NCBI GenBank assembly: GCA_026417975.1
Contig: JAOACD010000006.1
Location: 1 to 64,000, forward strand
Source of the DNA: Melioribacter sp.
GTDB taxonomy: Bacteria; Bacteroidota; Ignavibacteria; Ignavibacteriales; Melioribacteraceae
Direction: 5' to 3'
DNA length: 64,000 bases
The notes under the pieces are model-generated. The model ran no database searches. It saw only the letters and a program-made list of their open reading frames with translations, and was not told the DNA's origin. Position numbers and translations under genes: made by a program. Below, in pieces: positions 57,301 through 64,000 of this stretch (position 1 is the first letter of the stretch; each line of letters starts with the position of its first letter).

Positions 57301-57465
57301 TGCAATTTTTAAGACAGTTCGAGCTGTTCTTTCTGCTTCTGGATGATAATGTACATAGACACGTTCACCCTTTAACGTATACCACTCGTATTCAGGGTTG
57401 TATTCATTAAATTGCGCTCTTAAAAAACCAGGAAATAGAAAAAAGAAAAATAAACATTTTCTCAT
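54400..57465 (-). CDS. peptidase MA-like metalloprotease with TolB-type propeller and C-terminal barrel
   Basis: 1021-aa exported protein combining three parts. After a signal peptide (about 1-17), a gluzincin-like protease domain (about 20-290) with HExxH in VITHEFTHMVQ (about residue 120) and a second glutamate in VPAWFAEGTAQYM (about 178), as in peptidase MA/M1-like enzymes. Then TolB/DPP-type propeller repeats (NNPNVSPDGKKIVFLFQKDG, YNPKFSPGGSFVVFSY, NRDPVFDNEGNLIYSSDETG; about 320-600). The last 400 residues show amphipathic strands and end GGILFDFNF, like a BamA/Omp85-type surface antigen barrel. The catalytic residues are all present. It is next to the M6-like protein and porV/porU; its substrate is unknown. 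Confidence 0.83.
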   Translation of the reverse strand: MRKCLFFFFLFPGFLRAQFNEYNPEYEWYTLKGERVYVHYHPEAERTARTVLKIAEEIWEPITSLYEYEPEAIHFVIKDIDDYSNGATYFFDNKIEIWASALDFDLRGTHNWLRNVITHEFTHMVQIQSSMKLNRRFPAFYFQFMNYEKKRRPDILYGFPNFITSYPIATVNVPAWFAEGTAQYMRKEFGYDDWDTHRDMILRCYALSNKMLTWNQMSVFDKTSLGNESVYNSGFALVRYISQKYGEDKLREISHKLSKTFNFTIDAAIKDAIGISGKELYDEWTSFIKKDYNERIADVLSNRIEGEIIVREGFGNFYPTFVDSNRILYISNKGNDYFGLSSIYLYNLKTKEEKLLVPLVRSSISKVPNQDKIIYAKLSDDNPRWNKIHDLYSYDLKTGKSKRLTFGLRANNPNVSPDGKKIVFLFQKDGTTNIGLVNIDGGDFKQLTFFNNGEQVYNPKFSPGGSFVVFSYALKNTREIAKVNIDGSNFSILVKNEHDNRDPVFDNEGNLIYSSDETGIFNLYKLSLLTGEKNRLTNVIGGAFQPTIDLYGNIIYSGYTSEGFKLFYLSKDEQNKVQTEKKYVWKNNPPLSEDKPKGDLVKERILHLINYDDSKLLNIEPSKYSGYFTRVSIIPFVRYDNYTTSNDAFDRIKPGVYLTSSDYLNRFSFFGSGAINKRFERDLFLSFEYRDKLPFFYQLGLIPEAGIELYSVSRKANTLIVFDSLDASYNTRTNVTYNLFEADFFLRHKIFSEGNNLEFRFVFSSYTATLESFLFPFSTILYPTTHDTYFIGNDFQLKYSHEAIKPTIDSDINPIGRKIEIKYDYEINRYNPDGKYAVEDGLLKPIYKNFNFHRIELNWKEFIEISKDHTLTAQMRIASILGPTVPDFFDFYLGGLIGMKSYPFYSISGNELSWINLTYRFPLLKNIDMRIGHLYIDKIYVAFYGDFGNAWNGKVPALKEFKKGAGVDFRIKMNSFYIFPTSLFFNIAYSFDEIKRKIFGEEVKYGKELSFYGGILFDFNF

Positions 57466-57489
57466 AACACATCAGAAATTTTTTAAGTG

Positions 57490-60400
57490 CTATTTAATTA
57501 CAGCGATTTTAATAACTTTATTTCCAGACTTTCCAGAGTATGTCTTTACTTCTATGCTGGCATAATATATTCCACTTTGAACACTTTTTACGTCCCATTT
57601 AATTTCGTTATCATAACCTCCGGTTGCATATCCTTTTAATTCATCGACCAAATCTCCCGAAAGGTCAAATATCTTTATTTTAACTTCTGAATCTTCAGTT
57701 ACAAAAAATCGAATAAAAGTTTCGTTATTATAAACTGGATTTGGCCAGTTATAAACTTTGTCTTCAGGGAAAAATTCACCATTGTTAACTTGGTGCTTCT
57801 CAAAAGATAAAAATGAATTATTATAAGAATTTGAAAACTTGGCACTCCAACTATCTATATTATTTTTTAATCCAATTAACCATTGCAACAAATTATATTC
57901 TCCATCAATTATTAAAACAGCTTGTAATGCAAAGGGGGACATTGATTCAGGTAAAAAATTAAATAATACAGGAGTTAAAACAACACTTTTACCAATAGAG
58001 ATTGGGAAATACGAAAGAGCCTTACCTGTTTTTGAATCAAACGCATAAAAATTCCCTTTATTAGAAATAGCTACTATGTCAACAATTCCATCGCCATTTA
58101 AATCAGCCGTTAGTAGAGAGGAAGAAGAAAATTTTTCTCCATCTGGTTCATAAATAGGAAAATTATTTTGAAGAGTGCCATTTAGATTATACGCTTCTAT
58201 ACGGTTTCCATTGCTAACTAAAATTAGTGCTTCGCCATTATGAAAATCATTAAACAATGAGAATGTTTCAATTCGTTCATTTGAATTGATTTTAAATTCT
58301 TTAATAATTACTCCCTTTTCTATGAGATAAAAATTATTTTGTTCAGTTAAAACGATATTTGTAAAAGTTGAATTAGTTCTATTAAATAATAGTGATAAAA
58401 AAATTGGTTTATTTGGCAATTGTAATTTAAAGTTATCTGAGTCATAGAATGATGTTTTTGTAATTAAAGAAAAATAGTTCTTGTTATTTTCAAATGGTTT
58501 GCATATTTGTTTTATTTCATCATCCACTATTTTAACCACTTCATATTTTGCACCATCTGTGCTAAAAAGTGATTGAATATATAATTTAACTAATTCACCA
58601 TTTATTGAACCTGCATATGCTATTAATTGATTGTTTTCGTTACAAATAATTATGGGAGTAGTAATTTTTGATGATAAGTTAATTTTATAGAGATTTTCTT
58701 TATTAGGATATTTAATTAAACAATTAATTTTATTTTCAACCGAGCCTAAAACAAAATCAATGCCATTTAAATTTGCAGATGCAATAAAATTTTCACTAAA
58801 ATTATTAATTATAGTTTTTTCATAGTCATATTTTGTTATAACTATTAAATCGCTATTATCAAGAACATAAGATGCATTATAATTATTCGAAGGAACACTA
58901 ATAAATTTTGGATTAGAAAAATTGATTTGTTTTGAAGCTAAAGGTTTAACAAAATCCTCTCCAAATTTTACTTCAAACGACATCTTGTTACCTATAGAAG
59001 AAAAATTTTCCAAAGTAATTAAACTATTAGCCCCACTATTTGATTTTGTATTCGGTTTAGTATCAGGACCAAATTTATTTTTATAAAGCCTTGCTTTATT
59101 TTCTGCAAACCAAAAATCTTCTTCGCTTCCTGTTCCATAAAAATCTCCAATTGGAGAGCTAAAATGTTCACCTATATCTTGAATTCCATCTGCTTCTTCG
59201 ATATCAACACCTTTATTTTTTATATCTGCATTTATTTTGTTAATCGAAATTTTTTCTTTGATAATATTTTCATCAATGTGCCAAATTACTATTCCATTGC
59301 CAGGAACTGCCCAGTCAAATTCGTCGACATCAGTAATTACTCCTGCTAATGTATCAACATTGCTAAAATTAAACCGAGGTTTATCTTTATTTGTATGAAA
59401 TGTATAAATAGAATTCCCGATTTTATAAGTAACTTTTATTCCGTCACGATTTACATCTCTTTGGCGGTTCTCAACAAGGTAATATTCAGAAGAATTAATA
59501 GGGATTTTAACCACTACAGTATCATTCAAATTAGCAGCCAACTGTGCAACTATATTAATTTTTTTATCAACCTTGTCAATTACAACAGGTTTAATCCATC
59601 CAAGATAAATTTTTTCCCAAGCACAAGGCTCAGGTGGAAACACACCATTATAAGCAAATAAAGCATTCCCATCCATTAAACCAAAACGGTCAATAGCAGT
59701 TGCACCTGTTTCGGTATTGAACAAATCTGGAAGTCCTAAATAACTTGCAATGTTTCCAACAATTAAGCCATTGATAGACATTTGATAAAGTTTTTTTTCA
59801 CCAAAGGATTCTATTTCTTTTGATTCTGTAGTAGGAAGAATAATTGAATTTTTTATCAAGAAATTCTTTGTTTTAAAACCATTAAAATTGTCTCCAAATA
59901 TAGATTTCAAAGTAACTTCACTTAGGTACACAGAAGGCAAATCTCTTTCAAATCCTAATTTTCCTTGTGGATAAAAAGCATTCCCTACACCAGCATGGAA
60001 AATTGTAAATAAATTATATTTTGAAAAATCGAAATCAGAATAAATAGAATCTGCTAAATGCCAAACTTCTTTTGCAAGTTTAGCAATATTAGTTAAGTCG
60101 TTTGGATTAGATGGTGGGGGCGAGTAATTTCTCATTATTTGAGAAACCGTAATGATTTTGGGAAGTACAGTATATGAAATATTTAATTTTCCTCTAGAAA
60201 CTTTTTTAAAATAATTTTTAGCAAACTCAAGGTGATTTTCAAAATATTTAACATCATGAGGATAGGGATCTAAAATAGTATCGCCATAATCTTTTGAATA
60301 AATTGAACCAAATTTACCAGTGCCAAAAGTATTAGGGTCGTTATCTTCTTTAAATTCAACAAGAACAGCAAGAATTTTTAATGTATCTAATGAACTAAAA

Positions 60401-60501
60401 ATTTTTGGTTTTTCGACAAAATTATTTAATCTGAGATTAAAAGATTGGGCAGATAAGCTGCCCAATCCAAAAAGTAATATAAATAAAAATATTTTTTTCA
60501 T
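57490..60501 (-). CDS. M6-like protein with lost zinc motif and a T9SS sorting domain (pseudoprotease)
   Basis: 1003-aa secreted protein. After a signal peptide ending GSLSAQ, residues about 40-330 align by eye with immune-inhibitor-A-type M6 metalloproteases: LAVLVEFKED, KYFENHLEFAKNYFKKVSRGKL, and YLGLPDLFNTETG followed by RFGLMDGNA and AWEKIYLGWIKP. The zinc motif expected just before YLGLPD (HEFGH) reads GNIAS here (about residue 249), so neither zinc histidine nor the catalytic Glu remains. The middle holds beta and FG-GAP-like segments (LNGDGIVDIVAISNKG). The C-terminus is a T9SS type A domain (NWPNPVYNNETFIRF to GIYYASIEVKT), fitting export by the adjacent porU/porV system. Confidence 0.82.
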   Translation of the reverse strand: MKKIFLFILLFGLGSLSAQSFNLRLNNFVEKPKIFSSLDTLKILAVLVEFKEDNDPNTFGTGKFGSIYSKDYGDTILDPYPHDVKYFENHLEFAKNYFKKVSRGKLNISYTVLPKIITVSQIMRNYSPPPSNPNDLTNIAKLAKEVWHLADSIYSDFDFSKYNLFTIFHAGVGNAFYPQGKLGFERDLPSVYLSEVTLKSIFGDNFNGFKTKNFLIKNSIILPTTESKEIESFGEKKLYQMSINGLIVGNIASYLGLPDLFNTETGATAIDRFGLMDGNALFAYNGVFPPEPCAWEKIYLGWIKPVVIDKVDKKINIVAQLAANLNDTVVVKIPINSSEYYLVENRQRDVNRDGIKVTYKIGNSIYTFHTNKDKPRFNFSNVDTLAGVITDVDEFDWAVPGNGIVIWHIDENIIKEKISINKINADIKNKGVDIEEADGIQDIGEHFSSPIGDFYGTGSEEDFWFAENKARLYKNKFGPDTKPNTKSNSGANSLITLENFSSIGNKMSFEVKFGEDFVKPLASKQINFSNPKFISVPSNNYNASYVLDNSDLIVITKYDYEKTIINNFSENFIASANLNGIDFVLGSVENKINCLIKYPNKENLYKINLSSKITTPIIICNENNQLIAYAGSINGELVKLYIQSLFSTDGAKYEVVKIVDDEIKQICKPFENNKNYFSLITKTSFYDSDNFKLQLPNKPIFLSLLFNRTNSTFTNIVLTEQNNFYLIEKGVIIKEFKINSNERIETFSLFNDFHNGEALILVSNGNRIEAYNLNGTLQNNFPIYEPDGEKFSSSSLLTADLNGDGIVDIVAISNKGNFYAFDSKTGKALSYFPISIGKSVVLTPVLFNFLPESMSPFALQAVLIIDGEYNLLQWLIGLKNNIDSWSAKFSNSYNNSFLSFEKHQVNNGEFFPEDKVYNWPNPVYNNETFIRFFVTEDSEVKIKIFDLSGDLVDELKGYATGGYDNEIKWDVKSVQSGIYYASIEVKTYSGKSGNKVIKIAVIK

Positions 60502-60507
60502 ATGATA

Positions 60508-61698
60508 TTAAATTCCGCGAGGAAAACCTAATTGTTTTTGAGGGACTGCACCCCAACCAATTAAAAGTGTAAATCTAAGCGTGTTATTTAGTGGATGGTT
60601 TTCACCATTTTTAAAGACATCGGTTGTTAAATAACTAAAATCAAATCCGTAAAGGTCATATCGAATACCTGCACCTAAAGTAACAAATTTTCTATTCCCA
60701 AAAGCAGGATCCTCATAAAAAAATCCTGCACGCAAAGCAAACATAAAATCGCCAGGTTTTCCATACCAGTACTCTAATCCCATCGAAGTATTTATGTCAC
60801 GAATTTCTTCACCTAAAGGTTGGTCTGCCCAGGCAGTAAATATTGCTTCATAAAATTCTTTTCTCTTTTTCTTAACAGTTTTTGTCGTATCTAATTGTCC
60901 TCTGTAAGCTTCCCCTTTATCAACTAGCAACTTGCTAAAATCCAATGTAAATGTTAGAGAATTAAATTCGTCTTGAAAAACTCTTGTAGCTATTCCGAAC
61001 CTAAAATTTGTTGGGATTGGATCTGCTTGAGCTTGGTCAATATAATAAATTTTTGGGCCTATATTACTTAAATTCATTCCTAAACTAAATCGATTTCCCA
61101 TATCACCAATGAAAGGCAATTTAAAGTGCTCAGGTCGCCACATAGCACCGATATCAAAACTAACCGTAGTTGCAACTCCTTTACCTTGTTCGGCCTCGGT
61201 GGGTTTATCAGCAAGTCTGCTATGAATTAATCTAAAATTAAATCCCAAACCCCAATCATTACTAATTTTAGTTGCATAACCAACTGTTAAAGCAGCATCA
61301 AATGACCTAAAAGTTCCAACAGGTTCTGGAGAATTAGAAAGTGTTCGTACAAATTCACCGTAATTCATGTAAGTAACACTTGCAGTTATACTACCACTGA
61401 TGTCTTTTATATACTGGCGATAAGTAGCATAGTCGTAAAAAAGATCCAGATGGAATTCTGGCAACCAGTTACTATGCGTAAAACTAACTTCTGAACCTGT
61501 TAAAAATGCTATACCGGCAGGATTCCAAAAAATTGCAGCAGAATTATCTGCAAGCCCAGTCCCTGACTCTCCAATACCACCAGCTCTTGAATCTGGAGCT
61601 ATTAATAAAAATGGTAATGCTGCCTCACCTTGTGAATATATATCTTTAACACCTAAAGACATAAAAGTCAAAGTCATTAGCATCAATATTCTTTTCAT
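60508..61698 (-). CDS. porV: PorV, T9SS outer-membrane barrel (LptO)
   Basis: Outer-membrane barrel that shuttles T9SS cargo to PorU for sortase-like processing. 396 aa. Signal peptide ending DIYSQ, then GEAALPFLLIAPDSRAGGIG, the hallmark PorV opening with GLADNSAAIFWNPAGIAF, and FTHSNWLPEFHLDLFYDYA. The remainder is barrel strands to the C-terminal NNTLRFTLLIGWG. ATG at 61698 is preceded by TTAGGAGGAACATT. Encoded directly after porU, as is common in Bacteroidota. Confidence 0.95.
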   Translation of the reverse strand: MKRILMLMTLTFMSLGVKDIYSQGEAALPFLLIAPDSRAGGIGESGTGLADNSAAIFWNPAGIAFLTGSEVSFTHSNWLPEFHLDLFYDYATYRQYIKDISGSITASVTYMNYGEFVRTLSNSPEPVGTFRSFDAALTVGYATKISNDWGLGFNFRLIHSRLADKPTEAEQGKGVATTVSFDIGAMWRPEHFKLPFIGDMGNRFSLGMNLSNIGPKIYYIDQAQADPIPTNFRFGIATRVFQDEFNSLTFTLDFSKLLVDKGEAYRGQLDTTKTVKKKRKEFYEAIFTAWADQPLGEEIRDINTSMGLEYWYGKPGDFMFALRAGFFYEDPAFGNRKFVTLGAGIRYDLYGFDFSYLTTDVFKNGENHPLNNTLRFTLLIGWGAVPQKQLGFPRGI

Positions 61699-61744
61699 AA
61701 TGTTCCTCCTAATTATATAGAATTTATTTTATAAAATTTTACTT

Positions 61745-64000
61745 TTACCTAATAATTGACAATTTTCCTAATGCAGTGTTGTTATATTTTCCATCAACTG
61801 ATTTAACTATAAGCTTGTATAAATAAGTTCCATTTGCAAGCAAGTTCCCATCTTCATCTCTACCATCCCAGTCTAATTTTACAAATTTATCTGTTATGTT
61901 CATCTCTTCCAGTACCCTTACTAATCGTCCTGCAATGGTAAATATTTTTATTTTAACATCAATTGCCGATGATATATTATGTTGAAAAGTAAAAGTTGTA
62001 TTGGAAGAAAATGGATTTGGGAAATTATAAATATCTCTCAAAGTTAATCCTTCTTCCGGTGATACTACAGTAAAATAAGTTTCTTCAGAAGAAAAATTAT
62101 TAAATACATCCCAAGCTTTAATTTTAATTTTATAATCTCCAGGTTGCATAGAAGTAAATTTATATCTAATTACACCAGACTTACCAGCAGAATTCAAATC
62201 ACCTACAAAGTAATTAGTAAAATCGATAGCATTATTTTCATCATCATTTAAAATTCCTTCAAGCTTATGGCCTATTCCGGTTCCTGTAGTATTAATTCCT
62301 GTTTGGTCATATAATTTTACAATCAAAGTGAAGTCTGGATTTACTAAATAAGAATTTTCCGAATCTTCTTTATCAAAAAATATTTTTATTTCTGGTCCCT
62401 TGCCATCATTTATAGCATTTTGGTTTGTTCCACCCACTATAATATCTGTAGTATAGCCAATACCATCATTTAAGTCATTATATACATACGCTATAATTTT
62501 TCCATTTTTATTTTCATACGAAATATCCTTTGGAACAACAAACTCAGTTTGAAACTTACCATTATTTACAGTAGTTCTTCCTCTATAAATTAAGCCACCT
62601 GGCATTGTTACTGTATAATTCATATCCTTAAACTCAACTTGTTTATCCGAATCATATACACTAATAATTGCTTCGCCGTTGTAGCCAGAATCTTTTACAT
62701 TCCCACTAATTTTAACTTGGCTTAAAGCACTAATTTGAATGGATGATTTAATTGGCTGTCCATTAATAGAATCTATTGAAGTAGATAGAATTGGTTCGTT
62801 TAATCTTAATGTAGGATCACAAAAGAGATGAAATTTTTCATCATTAACGCTTGTTCTAAGTTGCTTAGTTAAAAAGAAGGCCATGCCAACTCTGTTGGGC
62901 AATTTATTTTCATCTATACGAGTAAACAAATAATTATAGAATGTTTCATTAATTTCTGCATTAGCATCAGCATAAACTACACGAGCAGAAGTAAAAGCTC
63001 CAATTGCTCCACTATTAGGCATATTTACCATAATTTCAGTAGAACTTTGCTCATTTGGGTCATCAAATTTTCCAAAATCACATGTTGCAGCAGTAAGGAA
63101 AAAGTAGTTTTTATTTTTTAGTTGTGGTATAGTAGAAGCTTTTTCGAATACGTACTCATGTGCCCATGTATTTGGATTACCATGGCCTATCCAATTTAAC
63201 AACAGAGTACCATTATTAATAGAATTTATAATTGCTTTGTTAACATCGGGTTTTCTTCTACCTAAACCTGTATAAATAGTAGGATAAGCTGCTAAATAAA
63301 TTTTATTCAGATAAAAATAATTTGGTATTGTTTTTTGTGCTAAATTTTCAGATTGTGAAGTATGCAAAGAACCATCGTCTCTTCCAACAGCTTGAGGCCC
63401 GTCATCAGCAACAAGTGTAATTGTATATCGCCATGCTCCTTTTTCAAGATTATTTTCATATTCTATTATTTTATTTACAACAGATTCAGCATCATCTATC
63501 GATTGAACAGGTAATCTTCCAATAGCTAAATCCGCTTTCTTATCAATTCCTGAAACTCTTGAATAATAGTCATCCGTAACATAAGAATTTATTTCATCTA
63601 ACGACTCTGAAGTTTGGTATGTAGGTACAAAATTTTTATCAATAGTTTCTTTGACAGTGTTAAGATAATCGTAATCGCCATCCCCAAATAAAAGAACGTA
63701 TATAGGTTTTACTGTCCAACTATCATAAGCATATTTTAAAAAATTTCTTATTGCTGTTGGATCTAAAAGTCCACCAGAGAATTCATTCATAATATCATCA
63801 ACATAAAATACTGAAGTAGATAGTTTATAAGGAGACTGATTAGCCCTGTAACTTATGTATCTCTCAACTTGATTTTTGAAATACTTATTAGAAATAACTA
63901 TTAACTCGCTACCTGAAATATTACTAGTTATATCTGATAGATTAATTGCAACAGCATTAACAGGCGTTTTGTATGCATTAGGATTGACTGCAATATATTT
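61745..64000 (-). CDS. porU: PorU, T9SS C25-family sortase (3' part; gene continues past the right edge)
   Basis: Cell-surface gingipain-like cysteine peptidase of the T9SS attachment complex that removes the sorting domain of cargo and links it to anionic LPS. The visible 752 codons run open to base 64000 with no start, so the N-terminus is missing; an internal ATG at 63790 is not the start, since the 70 codons before it continue the family pattern (YIAVNPNAYKTPVNAVAI, VFYVDDIMNEFSGG). Catalytic His in LLNWIGHGNPNTWAHE (about 63160-63205) and Cys in TAATCDFGKF (about 63062-63091) are intact. Ig-like domains follow and a T9SS-type C-terminal domain (NFPNPFSSNTTFTF, DEDGNLLANGTYLYKL). Followed 46 bp later by porV. 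Confidence 0.93.
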   Translation of the reverse strand, partial: KYIAVNPNAYKTPVNAVAINLSDITSNISGSELIVISNKYFKNQVERYISYRANQSPYKLSTSVFYVDDIMNEFSGGLLDPTAIRNFLKYAYDSWTVKPIYVLLFGDGDYDYLNTVKETIDKNFVPTYQTSESLDEINSYVTDDYYSRVSGIDKKADLAIGRLPVQSIDDAESVVNKIIEYENNLEKGAWRYTITLVADDGPQAVGRDDGSLHTSQSENLAQKTIPNYFYLNKIYLAAYPTIYTGLGRRKPDVNKAIINSINNGTLLLNWIGHGNPNTWAHEYVFEKASTIPQLKNKNYFFLTAATCDFGKFDDPNEQSSTEIMVNMPNSGAIGAFTSARVVYADANAEINETFYNYLFTRIDENKLPNRVGMAFFLTKQLRTSVNDEKFHLFCDPTLRLNEPILSTSIDSINGQPIKSSIQISALSQVKISGNVKDSGYNGEAIISVYDSDKQVEFKDMNYTVTMPGGLIYRGRTTVNNGKFQTEFVVPKDISYENKNGKIIAYVYNDLNDGIGYTTDIIVGGTNQNAINDGKGPEIKIFFDKEDSENSYLVNPDFTLIVKLYDQTGINTTGTGIGHKLEGILNDDENNAIDFTNYFVGDLNSAGKSGVIRYKFTSMQPGDYKIKIKAWDVFNNFSSEETYFTVVSPEEGLTLRDIYNFPNPFSSNTTFTFQHNISSAIDVKIKIFTIAGRLVRVLEEMNITDKFVKLDWDGRDEDGNLLANGTYLYKLIVKSVDGKYNNTALGKLSIIR

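Overview
The window looks like a chromosomal segment of an AT-rich, Gram-negative member of the Bacteroidota/Chlorobi group, most likely Ignavibacteria (Ignavibacterium/Melioribacter type). This is inferred from gene content: type IX secretion (T9SS) genes porU, porV and a PorZ-like protein, T9SS C-terminal sorting domains, a bacillithiol gene (bshC), DUF4296 and DUF5683-type proteins, a DnaQ-UvrC fusion, and promoters that mix sigma70-like -35 boxes with a TAnnTTTG-type -10. Many genes have clear Shine-Dalgarno sites (GGAGG and variants), and these decide several starts below. I see no phage, transposase, integrase, CRISPR array or tRNA gene.

Layout. 1-4.3 kb (minus): M20 peptidase, lipoprotein, YgfZ and cobalamin adenosyltransferase genes, then tmRNA (ssrA). 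4.5-7.0 kb (plus): two LptF/LptG permeases. 7.0-13.4 kb (minus): a compact four-gene set of Ig-like exported protein, FecR-domain protein, outer-membrane barrel and CHASE2 adenylate cyclase, which looks like an envelope-to-cAMP signalling unit. 13.6-19.5 kb (minus): the translation block rplM-rpsI-rpsB-tsf-pyrH-frr, with its promoter, a structured RNA in front of rpsB and two intrinsic terminators, followed by a TPR protein and a DUF3467 protein. 19.6-21.3 kb: a small barrel gene, then a 1.16 kb gene-poor stretch holding a degraded secreted-protein gene and short tandem repeats. 21.3-29.4 kb: RecQ, rhomboid protease, pgk and gap with terminators, a Crp/Fnr regulator and a PHP phosphoesterase. 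29.4-36.4 kb: PorZ-like protein, ABC-F ATPase, ROK kinase and bshC. 36.3-42.8 kb: aroA, trmH, an orphan HicB-like protein, deoC, folD, a YmdB-type phosphodiesterase, and a DnaQ-UvrC nuclease interrupted by a frameshift at an A8 run.

42.8-51.3 kb (minus) is one long gene string, rel-ruvX-BMC shell-BMC shell with C-terminal domain-YbbR-tmk-ctpA-TauE-DUF1634-zinc ribbon. Two bacterial microcompartment shell genes lie inside a housekeeping operon without an obvious cargo enzyme; a DeoC with an unusual N-terminal extension lies 8-9 kb away. 51.3-64 kb (minus): upp, der, a DUF5683-like protein, a metalloprotease-propeller-barrel protein, an M6-like protein that has lost its HEFGH zinc motif but keeps a T9SS sorting domain, porV, and porU running off the right edge.

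The most distinctive items are the CHASE2/FecR/barrel signalling cluster, the orphan BMC shell pair with a SAP-like tail, the rpsB leader RNA candidate, the M6 pseudoprotease beside porUV, and the A8 frameshift in the nuclease gene. Several genes fit together: the CHASE2 cyclase could supply cAMP to the Crp-type regulator at 27.8 kb, and PorU/PorV/PorZ would export and anchor the M6-like protein.
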